Assembly: GCA_963626085.1 (NCBI GenBank)
Contig: CAVFVJ010000005.1
Location: forward strand, 1-52,925
Length of the DNA stretch: 52,925 nucleotides
Direction of reading: 5' to 3'
From: Colivivens sp963626085
GTDB taxonomy: Bacteria; Bacteroidota; Bacteroidia; Bacteroidales; Bacteroidaceae
The position numbers were made by a program, and so were the translations under genes. The notes beneath the pieces are model-generated. The model worked only from the letters and a program-made list of their open reading frames with translations, searched no databases and was not told the origin of the DNA. This document shows, in pieces, positions 17,968 through 27,411 of this stretch (the stretch's first letter is position 1; every line of letters starts with the position of its first letter).

Positions 17968-19475
17968 GACAAGCTGTTAACAGATGATTCCATATTGGCG
18001 GCATCCTTTGGCTGGGCTATCTTCCAGCCTGTAGCGGCTACGATGATGCTCATCAATGGGCTTATGAGGTTGAAGAAACAATACGGCAGATAAGACAATG
18101 TCGCCACACCAAGCACTGTGCTCTGAGTCATTCCACAAGTATTCCACGGCACCAGCACCGAGGTGATTGTGGACGAATCCTCAGTAGAGCGCGATTGCAA
18201 CTTGGGTTCATACCCCTTTTTCTTGTATATCTCACGGAACATGTCTGTGGTGATAATGATTGACACATACTGGTCGCACACCAGTATATTATTCATTATT
18301 CCGGCAGCAACCGTAGAAGCTACCAAACTGGTTGTTCCACTGATAACCCTTATCAGTAAGGCTGCAAGGCTGTGAATCATACGGCTTGCCATCATCACGC
18401 CACCGAAGCACATGGCACAGAGTATAAGCCAGATGGTATCCATCATTCCAGACATTCCACTGGTACCTACCAACTCATTCACCGATGCACTGCCTGTATC
18501 TACATTCGTGGACGTGACGAACACCATCATCACCCCCTTTACCATGTTGATGACATCAGACTGTCCTGTGTCACCGCCAATGGCCAACAACACATCAGGT
18601 TGCATTACCATTGCCATCAGACCTGCCATTAAAGCCGACACGAACAGAATAACCAACGAAGGCAGTTTCCGTGCTATCATAAGTGCCGTGAGAGCTGGAA
18701 CAAGTAGTGTCCAAAGAGAGATGTTGAACGAATTCTCCAGTCCTTCAGTATATTCCGACGTGCGGATATTCCCTTCTGTATCCATAAAGAACCCTGCCAC
18801 AAAGAATATCACAAGTGTTACCGACATAGTAGGAACTGTGGTAAACAGCAAGTATCTGATATGCGTGAACAGGTTAACCCCGGAGCACGAGGAAGCCAGT
18901 ACCGTAGTGTCACTCAAAGGAGACACCTTATCTCCGAAATAAGCCCCTGAGATTATAGCCCCAGCAGACCAATACTCGGGAATACCCAAGGCAGAGCCGA
19001 TACCTATCAGAGCCACACCTATCGTCGCTACCGTAGTCCAAGAGGAGCCGGTCATGACCGACACTATGGCACATATCACGCATGTGGTGAACAGGAAGAA
19101 TGTGGGGGACATAATCTGTACACCATAATATATTAAGGTAGGCACAACCCCACTGATCATCCACGAGGCAGACATCATGCCGATGAGAAGCAGTATGATG
19201 AGTGAAGTGGCTGAGTTGGAGATAGTATTCACAATTCCCTTTTCCAGTTCCTTCCATGTAATACGGTACACCCACATGGCAAGGCACACACACACAGCGG
19301 TGGACATGAGCATGGCTATCTGTATGCCTCCCCCGAGGGCATCACCGCCAAAGAGTTTCACTATCAAGACCATCATGCCCACAAGTACCAGTATCGGTAT
19401 ACAGGCAATCATGGGATGGGGCACATGTATGGATTCGTTTGTGTTTGTTGTCGTGTTCGTGTCGTTTGTGTTCAT
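17964..19475 (-). CDS. nhaC: NhaC-family Na+/H+ antiporter
   Basis: 503 residues with about 11-12 membrane helices after a polar Asn/Thr-rich start of about 18 residues. The stretch GAIISGAYFGDKVSPLSDTTVLAS near the middle is the signature of NhaC transporters (shown to 24 residues across two helices: SGAYFGDKVSPLSDTT is the core). The family exchanges sodium, and in some members organic acids or amino acids, for protons at the inner membrane. It begins 3 bases after the S41-like gene and overlaps the acyltransferase gene by 4 bases, so translation is probably coupled. Confidence 0.92.
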   Translation of the reverse strand: MNTNDTNTTTNTNESIHVPHPMIACIPILVLVGMMVLIVKLFGGDALGGGIQIAMLMSTAVCVCLAMWVYRITWKELEKGIVNTISNSATSLIILLLIGMMSASWMISGVVPTLIYYGVQIMSPTFFLFTTCVICAIVSVMTGSSWTTVATIGVALIGIGSALGIPEYWSAGAIISGAYFGDKVSPLSDTTVLASSCSGVNLFTHIRYLLFTTVPTMSVTLVIFFVAGFFMDTEGNIRTSEYTEGLENSFNISLWTLLVPALTALMIARKLPSLVILFVSALMAGLMAMVMQPDVLLAIGGDTGQSDVINMVKGVMMVFVTSTNVDTGSASVNELVGTSGMSGMMDTIWLILCAMCFGGVMMASRMIHSLAALLIRVISGTTSLVASTVAAGIMNNILVCDQYVSIIITTDMFREIYKKKGYEPKLQSRSTEDSSTITSVLVPWNTCGMTQSTVLGVATLSYLPYCFFNLISPLMSIIVAATGWKIAQPKDAANMESSVNSLS

Positions 19476-19478
19476 ATA

Positions 19479-20720
19479 TCAAAAATCAGTCAATATCGTG
19501 TTCAGTATCACCTCATACTCACTCCCGTAAGGATAGAGATTAACATAATTGAGTTCGTCGATTACCGAGTCCGGCACTAAACCCGACCCGTAGTCATACG
19601 TCCCGTCACCTCCAGCCACGTAAGCCACAGCAGGGTAGACAGTATATTCATAATCCGTAGGAATCGCCTGAAGCATCACGTTCTGTCCTGCCGTCGTCGT
19701 TCCCACAACAGTCATGTCCGCCTGCCCCAACGACCTCAGTCCGTACATCAGCCATTCGGGCGCGCCCTGTGTCTTGCCGTTGGTTATGAAGAAGAGTCTA
19801 TAACCAGCAGAGGCAGCAATAGACCACGAACTGTTGTTCGACGACTTGTTTTCGTTCCATATAGTCTGCAAGAACGTGCCGCCCACATTGCCCACAAGTC
19901 GGGCTATCTCGTAGGCACACTCCACCGTTCCCTGGTTACACAGTCTGAAGTCAAACACTATGGAAGTCGGGCTTTTCTCAAGAAGCGACTCCAGCGCAGC
20001 CACAATCATGTCGGTCTCGTCCATATTGGAAAGCATGATGTAACCCACATCCTGTGACACCATCTTAGTGATGAGAACAGCGTCCACACTCACCTTTTCA
20101 GACTTCTCCATGAGTACCGTGTCGACAGAAGCCCAGTAGTAAGTGGCTTCGTCCACATCCACAGCCAGACGGTTGACTACCAGCGTGCGTGAACGGCCGT
20201 TGACCAACTGAGAAGTCAGCGAGGATGTCATGTTGTTATTATCAATGCGCGCAATGAAGTCATTACGCTCCAGCCCACACCGCTCCGCAGGAGAATTGGG
20301 GTAGACTGTGAGGACACGTGCATACTGCCGTGTGGTTTCACCCGTAGGGTCTGTCATGAGCACGAAATCCAAACCATAGGAATCCACATGGTTGAAGTAG
20401 CCACAAGGATTGCCGTCACTTTCCACCGTGTCAATAAGGCAGTACGACCAACTGTCACCAGGACTCAAAGCCGTCAGTTTACTGATGAACGACGTTGGCG
20501 AGACAAAATAGTCCTTCCATGCCAAGTCCCTTATGCTGTCGTTCCACAGATACCACTCAGCCAGCAGTTTCTGCATAGTATGACAAGCTGCAGTCTCCCT
20601 CTCATACTCGTAAGTCCTGTCCTCACCGCATGAGAAGAAGCCACCAGCCAACGACAGAGCGGCAGTCAAAGCCACCGCTCCACTCTTTATTCTGTTCCTA
20701 ATTCCTCTGAATATACTCAT
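19479..20720 (-). CDS. S41-family peptidase-like lipoprotein, apparently lacking the catalytic serine
   Basis: 413 residues. A lipoprotein signal ends GGFFSC (Cys about 31). An N-terminal helical domain (about 45-110) is followed by a PDZ-like segment (VYPNSPAERCGLERNDFIAR, about 140-160) and an S41 core with VGYIMLSNM and SIVFDFRLCNQGTVE. In active S41 enzymes the nucleophile lies in a pattern like SASASE; here the same place reads NGKTQGAPEWL, where the expected Ser is Gly or Gln, so the protein may be a pseudo-protease that binds peptides. The alignment is by eye. The start codon lies inside the end of the C10 protease gene (23-base overlap). Confidence 0.82.
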   Translation of the reverse strand: MSIFRGIRNRIKSGAVALTAALSLAGGFFSCGEDRTYEYERETAACHTMQKLLAEWYLWNDSIRDLAWKDYFVSPTSFISKLTALSPGDSWSYCLIDTVESDGNPCGYFNHVDSYGLDFVLMTDPTGETTRQYARVLTVYPNSPAERCGLERNDFIARIDNNNMTSSLTSQLVNGRSRTLVVNRLAVDVDEATYYWASVDTVLMEKSEKVSVDAVLITKMVSQDVGYIMLSNMDETDMIVAALESLLEKSPTSIVFDFRLCNQGTVECAYEIARLVGNVGGTFLQTIWNENKSSNNSSWSIAASAGYRLFFITNGKTQGAPEWLMYGLRSLGQADMTVVGTTTAGQNVMLQAIPTDYEYTVYPAVAYVAGGDGTYDYGSGLVPDSVIDELNYVNLYPYGSEYEVILNTILTDF

Positions 20721-23700
20721 ATATCTTTAACACATCCTGTGTGTCTACCGTTCCGTCCCCGTTGGCATCCTCCGCAGGAGCCGTACTTCCATCCGGCAGA
20801 CTCTTCATGTACTCATATACAGCCTGTACATCCTGAGTGTCCACCAGTCCATCTCCGTTCACATCCTCACGTGCCACCTTGGTAAACTTAGTGAGCGTCA
20901 ACCGGAAATCATCCGCCTTATAGTAGAATCCTGCCTTCACGCCAATCTCCAGTTCACCCGACTTATCCACATAAACATCATCAATCACCGCCTTAGTCAA
21001 GTAATGTACACCAAGGTCGCTCGCATCGACAGTGGTAGTTGCGTCACCAGCGTAAACCGTTATCTGATGTCCCTCAGACGAGCCTACCATCACAGTCATT
21101 CTGTAGTGTCCTGGGTAGAGTCCACGCACCACCTGACTCACGCTACCGCTCGTACTGTCGGCTTGGCAGTCAGACAGATAATACGTTCCGTCAGTGTTGA
21201 CACTCTTATAAGCCAACGCTGAGGTATTGTACACCTTACCGTCAGTAGTCCAGCCGTCAGTGTTTCCTTTCTCGAATGACGGGTTCGCTATGAAGGACGT
21301 ACAGTCAAGATTGAGGTTCGGGTTGATGGCGTTACCGAGATAAGCCGTTGTCGCAGAGTCCAACGTCTGATACGCTGCCCTCACCTCCAGATTGCTTGCG
21401 GCACGTTCGGAAAACATCTCCTCCGCCTTTGAGATGAGAGCCGACAACGCATCTGTAGCCACCATGGTTGAGTACGCGCTGTTGTCTTTAATAGCATTAT
21501 CGGCAGTGTCTATGTACTTTGCCAGAGTCAAATAAGTAGGGTCGGATATGATTACAGAATACGCTCTGAAAGACTTGGTCACGTCAGATGCAAGGAAATA
21601 GCCTCTCAAAGCCCCTACGGCAGTACCTTCCTCCACTATATCCACGTACTGTGGGTCGTCGTCGTTTATCTGCATTGCCCCACTTGGAGTGGTCGTGTTG
21701 ACAAGTGTGCCTACCACCGCTTTGTCCACGTTTTCAGTCACGCCACACACCACATTCACGTCAGTCCCAGTCAATACCTGTGTCCGTGAACTGGAAGACA
21801 TAATCTCGTAAGTACATCCGGCAACCAGTTTTGACAGGTTCGTAGTCTTGTTGCTGATGCCCGATGATGTGTGACTGTCAATCCGGCGCGCAATCATACC
21901 CGAGGGCACATCCGCGTCAAACGGTACAGTGACAAAACCCCACTTGCACGCATCTTGAGCGATGTCGAGCGTGGCAGACTCTGCCTTGAAATTTTCACGC
22001 GGCACAAAGTCGTAACCAGCGACAAGCATCAGGTTCGCACAAACACCGTCCTTGATGTAATTACACCCAGAAGACGGATTGGCGTCACCACTTAAATAAT
22101 ACAGTGCATTGGGGTTGTTCGGTGGCAGAGGCAAGTCAGGAATCTTCGTCACCTTCGTCAAATCATAGCTTGTAGCGTTCTTGTATGCAGTCTTCTTCGC
22201 GAAGGTAGTAAAGGCATTGGAATCCCAGGTGCCAGACAGAGCCAGACAGTTGTTCTCAAAGCTTACCACCTCCATGTCACTGCCCTTTAGCACGAATCGT
22301 GCGACAGAGTTGTTGGACTTCGTCTTATCGATTACATCCTCAATATGCAGTCCGGTGATAGTGTCCTGAACCACACAGTAGTAGAGGTTGCCCACAGACA
22401 TCTGACACGAACTGGTAGGTGTGAGTGAGAAAGCGACAGAACCAGTCTCGCCTCCGTTCATTTTCAGCGTAGCGGTCTTGTAACCCTTATACTGGAAGGT
22501 CTGTCCCCCGTCAGTACTTTCATAGACCGACATTCTGGGACTACCCTCGTATCCCAAGGAACTGACGTTCCGGAACACCGCAGAAGCCGTGGTCTTACTA
22601 TTATACACAGCCCTGTAGGTCTCACCTCCATACACCTCCGTCTCAGCACTGCCATCAACAGACACATCCAACAGCTGCAGATTGCTTACAGGCACAGTCG
22701 GCTGCACCTTCTGTTTTACCAGTACATTAAGGCTCGCATCAGTCACGTAGAAATACCACTCCGACTCCGATGTCGGTTTGGCAGACATGGTGAAGCGCAC
22801 TGCCTCCCCATTGTTCGGAAGTACTGTCTCCGTATCCTTGTCCTTTGCAGACGAAAGACTTGTGGGAGCCGTCCCTGTTGTATTTGCAAAGAAATATATT
22901 CCGCCACTATAGTCCAGCGTACCGTTGTTGGTCACCTCAAACGTAAAGTCGTTGGTACGGTTCATGTACACTGTAGCGTGCGACACAAACTCCGCAGACA
23001 TGTTCGTCTTCTTCGGGTAGACCCCCGTCACACATTCCTGCCAAGAGTCATTGAACCCCCAGCTGGGACTCTTACCACGTGCCACGGTGAAGTAGCCGTC
23101 GCCCTGACCGCCCCATCCAAGGTTGAAATGGAAGTAACCAGTAGATGCCTGATAACCATCGACCACCACAGCGTGACCTTCACCAGCGGCATTACAGCCA
23201 CTGTAAAGTACTGGGCGCGACTTCGACAGTTCATTGTACAGGAGGGTTGCCCACGCATCGTCCGAGTAGTTGTTGTATGCCTGTCCCCAGTCCTTGGTGT
23301 TGTCCGTACCGCCGTTCAGACCGAACGCCCCACTGAACACCTTGATACAGTTACCGTTATGTCCTGCAGTGCTCGACCCGTAAGTCAGTCCAGCTCCTCC
23401 ACCTACAAAAGCCATCAGTGTAGCCACTGCCGTCTTGTACTCCTGCGGTTCAGACCCACTGTACTGCGTCCTCATCAAGTCCCACTTCATCTTGGTACCC
23501 TTCGGAAAGGCAGTAGTGGCGTTAGCCTCACTACCATACACATAACTGCTTGTGCCCATGCCAGTCTCCGTCGGGAGGTCTTTCCTCCAGTAATAGACCA
23601 CCTGCGATGCGGCTGTAGCCACACACCCAGTAAGTCCCCTACCTCCAGCCTTCAGTGTAGGGCACAGGTCATTATATGGAGAACCTTGGTTCCAGTGGGT

Positions 23701-24150
23701 CTCCAGCAGCGGACTGATGTCAGTCCTACCCGTGGCGGTAAGTACCGGAGCGTCAGTGGCAGACGCACCAGCAGCCTGGGCAGACTCCACCATCCCACCA
23801 TAGTAATCCAAGTACCATGACAGGAACGGAGACATATTGTCCTCGTCGTAGTCGCCAGTCTCGGTGTATCCCAACACCTTTGGCAATGCATCGTCACCAC
23901 TGACGATGACAAATCCCCGTCCTTCTCCCCTACTGAATATATAATAAGGAGCAGTATCAGAATAAGCCTTGGCGAGCCGCACCGCAGAAGAACTTTTTCT
24001 TGGAGCTTTTTTCACCAAAGACGGTTCTCCCGAACCCGTTGGCATGAAGTCCATTGCCAGTTGCCTTGCCTTCTCCGCATCAATCGGACCTGCGAACAAC
24101 ACAGTTGAAGCCTGCAAAGCTAGGCAAGCGAAAGTCAGTAATCTTTTCAT
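20698..24150 (-). CDS. Secreted C10 (streptopain/interpain-like) cysteine protease with dockerin-like tail
   Basis: 1150 residues from the ATG at 24150; an earlier in-frame ATG (24186) would place the signal peptide too far in. Signal peptide about 1-20 (ending VLFAG). Propeptide about 21-140 contains YYIFSRGEGRGFVIVSGDDA, typical of the SpeB/interpain pro-domain. The protease core has Cys176 in GRGLTGCVATAASQVVYYW and His326 in GEGHAVVVDGY, then FHFNLGWGGQGDGYF. The middle region (about 400-1090) is beta-rich with possible carbohydrate-binding-like folds. The last about 55 residues hold two calcium-loop repeats, DVNGDGLVDTQDV and DANGDGTVDTQDV, as in type I dockerins. It follows lepA by 42 bases. 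Confidence 0.93.
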   Translation of the reverse strand: MKRLLTFACLALQASTVLFAGPIDAEKARQLAMDFMPTGSGEPSLVKKAPRKSSSAVRLAKAYSDTAPYYIFSRGEGRGFVIVSGDDALPKVLGYTETGDYDEDNMSPFLSWYLDYYGGMVESAQAAGASATDAPVLTATGRTDISPLLETHWNQGSPYNDLCPTLKAGGRGLTGCVATAASQVVYYWRKDLPTETGMGTSSYVYGSEANATTAFPKGTKMKWDLMRTQYSGSEPQEYKTAVATLMAFVGGGAGLTYGSSTAGHNGNCIKVFSGAFGLNGGTDNTKDWGQAYNNYSDDAWATLLYNELSKSRPVLYSGCNAAGEGHAVVVDGYQASTGYFHFNLGWGGQGDGYFTVARGKSPSWGFNDSWQECVTGVYPKKTNMSAEFVSHATVYMNRTNDFTFEVTNNGTLDYSGGIYFFANTTGTAPTSLSSAKDKDTETVLPNNGEAVRFTMSAKPTSESEWYFYVTDASLNVLVKQKVQPTVPVSNLQLLDVSVDGSAETEVYGGETYRAVYNSKTTASAVFRNVSSLGYEGSPRMSVYESTDGGQTFQYKGYKTATLKMNGGETGSVAFSLTPTSSCQMSVGNLYYCVVQDTITGLHIEDVIDKTKSNNSVARFVLKGSDMEVVSFENNCLALSGTWDSNAFTTFAKKTAYKNATSYDLTKVTKIPDLPLPPNNPNALYYLSGDANPSSGCNYIKDGVCANLMLVAGYDFVPRENFKAESATLDIAQDACKWGFVTVPFDADVPSGMIARRIDSHTSSGISNKTTNLSKLVAGCTYEIMSSSSRTQVLTGTDVNVVCGVTENVDKAVVGTLVNTTTPSGAMQINDDDPQYVDIVEEGTAVGALRGYFLASDVTKSFRAYSVIISDPTYLTLAKYIDTADNAIKDNSAYSTMVATDALSALISKAEEMFSERAASNLEVRAAYQTLDSATTAYLGNAINPNLNLDCTSFIANPSFEKGNTDGWTTDGKVYNTSALAYKSVNTDGTYYLSDCQADSTSGSVSQVVRGLYPGHYRMTVMVGSSEGHQITVYAGDATTTVDASDLGVHYLTKAVIDDVYVDKSGELEIGVKAGFYYKADDFRLTLTKFTKVAREDVNGDGLVDTQDVQAVYEYMKSLPDGSTAPAEDANGDGTVDTQDVLKIYEYIQRN

Positions 24151-24192
24151 ATTAGTTAGTTTATAAGGTCTAATAATAAATGTCATTCATCA

Positions 24193-25977
24193 TCACTCAT
24201 CCAGTTTCAGCACTGCAAGGAAAGCCTTCTGCGGCACCTGGACATTACCAATCTGCTTCATCCTCTTCTTGCCAGCCTTCTGTTTCTCAAGCAACTTACG
24301 TTTACGGCTCACGTCACCTCCGTAGCACTTGGCAAGCACATCCTTGCGCACCTGCTTCACCGTCTCCCTCGCCACAATCTTGCCACCGATGGCAGCCTGT
24401 ATGGCGATGTCGAACTGTTGACGAGGCAACAAGTCTTTCAGCCTCTCACACATACGTCGTCCCAGCGTGACCGCATTGTCCACGTGAGTGAGGGTGGACA
24501 AGGCGTCGACACACTCACCGTTGAGCAAGATGTCCAACTTCACCAACTTCGACGGACGGAAGCCCGCACTGTGGTAGTCGAACGAAGCATAGCCACGGCT
24601 TATACTCTTGAGTTTGTCGTAGAAGTCGATGACAATCTCGCCCAGCGGCATGAGGAACTGTATCTCCACCCTGTTGCCAGCGATGAACTCCTGTTTCTTC
24701 AACTCACCGCGCTTACCGAGACACAAGGTCATGATTGGTCCTATGTAAGTGGCTGTGGTTATGATGGTGGCGTTGATATATGGTTCCTCCACATGTTCAA
24801 TCAGTGTCGGGTCTGGCATACTCGACGGGTTGTGTACCTCCTGGCAGTCGCCATGCTTGTCGTATATCATATAAGACACGTTCGGCACGGTAGTGATTAC
24901 GTTCATGTTGAACTCACGGTCCAACCGTTCCTGCACAATCTCCATGTGCAGCAGTCCGAGGAAGCCACAGCGGAAGCCGAAGCCCAGCGCAGCCGAACTC
25001 TCGTGCTGGAACGTGAGCGATGCATCGTTCAGTTGCAGTTTCTCCAGGGACGTGCGCAGGTTCTCATAATCCTCCGTCTCTATCGGATAGACACCAGCGA
25101 AGACCATCGGTTTCACCTCTTGGAAACCTGCTATGGCCTTGTCGCTCGGGCGCGCTACGGTCGTGATGGTGTCGCCCACCTTCACCTCAGTGGCGTTCTT
25201 TATACCAGAGACAATATACCCCACGTTGCCCGTCCTCAGTTCCTTCTTAGGAATCATGTCCATCTTCAAGACACCTATCTCCTCAGCGTTGTATTCCTTC
25301 TTGGTGTTGATAAACCGAACCTTCTCGCCCGAGTGCATCACACCGTTCACAATCTTGAAGTATGCTATGATTCCACGGAACGAGTTGAACACCGAGTCGA
25401 ATATAAGTGCCTGCAGCGGAGCGTTCTCGTCGCCATTGGGAGCTGGTATGCGGTCGATGACTGCATTCAGAATATCTTCCACGCCAAGTCCAGTCTTGCC
25501 CGATGCCAGTATGATGTCGTCCCTGTCACACCCGAGCAAGTCGATTATCTCGTCTGCCACCTCTTCGGGCATTGCGTTCGGCATGTCGCACTTGTTGATT
25601 ACCGGTATTATCTCCAAGTCGTTGTCTATCGCCATGTAGAGGTTGGAGATGGTCTGTGCCTGCACCCCTTGCGTGGCATCGACCACAAGTAGCGCACCCT
25701 CACAGGCTGCGATACTCCGTGACACCTCATATGAGAAGTCCACGTGTCCTGGAGTGTCGATAAGGTTAAGCGTGTACACCTCACCGTCTTTCTTGTATTC
25801 CATCTGAATGGCATGGCTCTTGATTGTTATCCCCCTCTCGCGCTCCAAGTCCATGTCGTCGAGCATCTGTCCTTCAGTAACCTTAATGGTATGAGTGTAT
25901 TCGAGCAAACGGTCAGCCAAGGTCGACTTGCCGTGGTCAATGTGCGCTATGATACAGAAATTCCTTATATTCTTCAT
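24193..25977 (-). CDS. lepA: Elongation factor 4 (LepA)
   Basis: 594 residues, the normal length. A translational GTPase that binds stalled or mistranslocated ribosomes. G motifs are complete: AHIDHGKSTL (G1), RGITIK (G2), DTPGHVD (G3), NKCD (G4). The C-terminal LepA-specific domain includes GGKIVARETVKQVRKDVLAK and KRMKQIGNVQVPQKAFLAVL. It is the first gene of a leftward unit that also carries the C10 protease, S41-like, NhaC and acyltransferase genes, an unusual partnership for a translation factor. Confidence 0.97.
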   Translation of the reverse strand: MKNIRNFCIIAHIDHGKSTLADRLLEYTHTIKVTEGQMLDDMDLERERGITIKSHAIQMEYKKDGEVYTLNLIDTPGHVDFSYEVSRSIAACEGALLVVDATQGVQAQTISNLYMAIDNDLEIIPVINKCDMPNAMPEEVADEIIDLLGCDRDDIILASGKTGLGVEDILNAVIDRIPAPNGDENAPLQALIFDSVFNSFRGIIAYFKIVNGVMHSGEKVRFINTKKEYNAEEIGVLKMDMIPKKELRTGNVGYIVSGIKNATEVKVGDTITTVARPSDKAIAGFQEVKPMVFAGVYPIETEDYENLRTSLEKLQLNDASLTFQHESSAALGFGFRCGFLGLLHMEIVQERLDREFNMNVITTVPNVSYMIYDKHGDCQEVHNPSSMPDPTLIEHVEEPYINATIITTATYIGPIMTLCLGKRGELKKQEFIAGNRVEIQFLMPLGEIVIDFYDKLKSISRGYASFDYHSAGFRPSKLVKLDILLNGECVDALSTLTHVDNAVTLGRRMCERLKDLLPRQQFDIAIQAAIGGKIVARETVKQVRKDVLAKCYGGDVSRKRKLLEKQKAGKKRMKQIGNVQVPQKAFLAVLKLDE

Positions 25978-26003
25978 GTAAGTCCACTATCCAATTATTG
26001 GTA

Positions 26004-26011
26004 CAAAGATA
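26004..26011 (-). promoter_or_regulatory. -7 box of the lepA unit
   Basis: Minus-strand TATCTTTG lies 27-34 bases ahead of the lepA ATG and matches TAnnTTTG. It is the only evident promoter for the compact unit down to 15940. Confidence 0.65.
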
Positions 26012-26106
26012 CGAATAAATTCGCAAGCGACACTGTGTACAGCACAAAACAATCGGTTTTCACCCGTTTTCACAAGCAAAAACGGCTGTATCCCTATTGC
26101 GGCAGT

Positions 26107-26997
26107 TCAACCGAGGAGCGATCCGACAGCCACGGACAGTCCGTACACGAAGATGTTACGGGCAGTTTCCGCAAGTACCTTGTTGAGTTCACGTCCCTCT
26201 CCTATCCTGACCATATGCCTGTACGTCTTTACGTGCAGGGCCAGATAGAAGAACGGCAAGACAAACGCCCACAACTTGCCATTGAGGGCAAACGCCACAC
26301 CTGCCATACAAGCGATGATGCCGAGCCACAGATAAAGCAGTCTGCCCCACTTCTCGCCTATCGCCACTATCAGAGTCTGCTTCCCCACTCTCCTGTCGCC
26401 TGCCAGGTCACGGTAGTTGTTCACCACCAGCAGGGTGTCTACCACCAGTCCGCACGCAACTGCTGCCACAAAAAGCCGCAATGGCGCACACCCCGTCTGA
26501 ATGTAATAAGTAGCCACCACAGGCACCAGTCCGAAGAACACCAGCACAAGTACATCGCCCATCGCCCGTTGCGCCATGAACGTAGTGTAAAGGAAGCAGA
26601 AGGCCACACACAACAATCCCACGACAACCATCTGCCAACCAGCAATGAAGGCAAGCGGCAGACCAATCATGCACGCCACCAGTGTAGCCACCACTATTCC
26701 GCGTTTCATTGTCTTCACGTCAATCCACCCCATCTGACAAGCACGAGGCGGTCCCAGTCGCAGTTCATCGTCCTTTCCGCTCTTGAAATCGAAATAGTCA
26801 TTCACGAAGTTGGCGTCAATCTGCATGACGAAGGCGAAAAGCAGACAGAGCACAGCCGGCAATGGCTTGAAGCCGTCCCAGCCCACATCAGTGTACGCCA
26901 TGGCAAGTGCAATCATCACGGGCACCGAAGCCCCTGTAAGCGTCTTGGGACGTGCTGCCAAGAACCACGCCCTGCACGAATTTCTCTTTATGTCCAT
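26107..26997 (-). CDS. menA: 1,4-dihydroxy-2-naphthoate polyprenyltransferase
   Basis: 296 residues with about eight membrane helices. The UbiA-family enzyme attaches a polyprenyl chain to DHNA in menaquinone synthesis at the inner membrane. The start RAWFLAARPKTLTGASVPV and the first Asp-rich site NDYFDFKSGKDD (about 65-76) are diagnostic of MenA; the second Asp site is NNYRDLAGDRRVGKQT (about 192-207). The quinone product is the likely electron acceptor for the complex I encoded at 33.6-43.8 kb. It is a single gene with its own -7 box at 27055-27062. Confidence 0.93.
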   Translation of the reverse strand: MDIKRNSCRAWFLAARPKTLTGASVPVMIALAMAYTDVGWDGFKPLPAVLCLLFAFVMQIDANFVNDYFDFKSGKDDELRLGPPRACQMGWIDVKTMKRGIVVATLVACMIGLPLAFIAGWQMVVVGLLCVAFCFLYTTFMAQRAMGDVLVLVFFGLVPVVATYYIQTGCAPLRLFVAAVACGLVVDTLLVVNNYRDLAGDRRVGKQTLIVAIGEKWGRLLYLWLGIIACMAGVAFALNGKLWAFVLPFFYLALHVKTYRHMVRIGEGRELNKVLAETARNIFVYGLSVAVGSLLG

Positions 26998-27054
26998 ATC
27001 AGTCGAGTCGCCTTACAGTAAGTCTCCAATTACCCACAACCAGGCAGACGGTTG

Positions 27055-27062
27055 CAAAGATA
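27055..27062 (-). promoter_or_regulatory. -7 box of menA
   Basis: Minus-strand TATCTTTG, 58-65 bases ahead of the menA ATG, matches TAnnTTTG. It is divergent from the box at 27137-27144. Confidence 0.6.
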
Positions 27063-27136
27063 CAAAAATGTTCCCATCATTGATATCCTGCAATATCTTT
27101 TACACAATATCGTATTGTCTTTTCCCAAATTAGTTG

Positions 27137-27144
27137 TACCTTTG
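27137..27144 (+). promoter_or_regulatory. -7 box ahead of the structured leader
   Basis: TACCTTTG followed by C matches TAnnTTTG. A transcript from here would begin near 27150 and run about 260 bases before the acyltransferase ATG. Confidence 0.55.
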
Positions 27145-27207
27145 CATCGGAATGCGTTGTGCGCTCCAAAGAAATTTTAGTGGTATTGCGTTTGCAATTT
27201 GTTCGGA

Positions 27208-27322
27208 TGTCTTGAAAGCCTGAGAAACTTTTAAATGCATATATCTGAATAAGTCGTGAATGCCTGCGCTTGGCGTGGGCTTGACTTATCAATATGCAGG
27301 GTTTTCTCAGGGCCTCAAGACA
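27208..27322 (+). ncRNA. Candidate structured leader or small RNA
   Basis: The arms 27208-27227 (tgtcttga...cctgagaaa) and 27302-27322 (tttctcagg...tcaagaca) are complementary at about 17 of 20 positions. Nested inside, ATAAGTC (27250 region) pairs with GACTTAT (27282 region) around the GC-rich sequence tgcctgcgcttggcg. A third sequence resembling the arm (tgtcttgtgccctga) follows near 27351. The element fills the gap between the promoter at 27137 and the ATG at 27412, where no gene is seen. It could be a regulatory leader, a separate RNA, or a degenerate repeat; no known riboswitch was recognised. Confidence 0.4.
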
Positions 27323-27411
27323 GGATAAGCGCAGGCTCGCGCTTTCCGTTGTCTTGTGCCCTGACATGAAAGCCCTTTTCCGTCAAGATTGTTTCGCTAA
27401 ATTTTGTTTTT

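Noticed and set aside
24418..25692. Long open frame on the plus strand opposite lepA
   Set aside because: It is the antisense of a strongly conserved gene, has low-complexity His/Val/Arg-rich content and no recognisable domain; a by-product of codon bias in lepA.
25744..27021. Long open frame on the plus strand opposite menA and the lepA start
   Set aside because: Antisense to menA, rich in His and Gln, and crosses the lepA promoter. No start signal.
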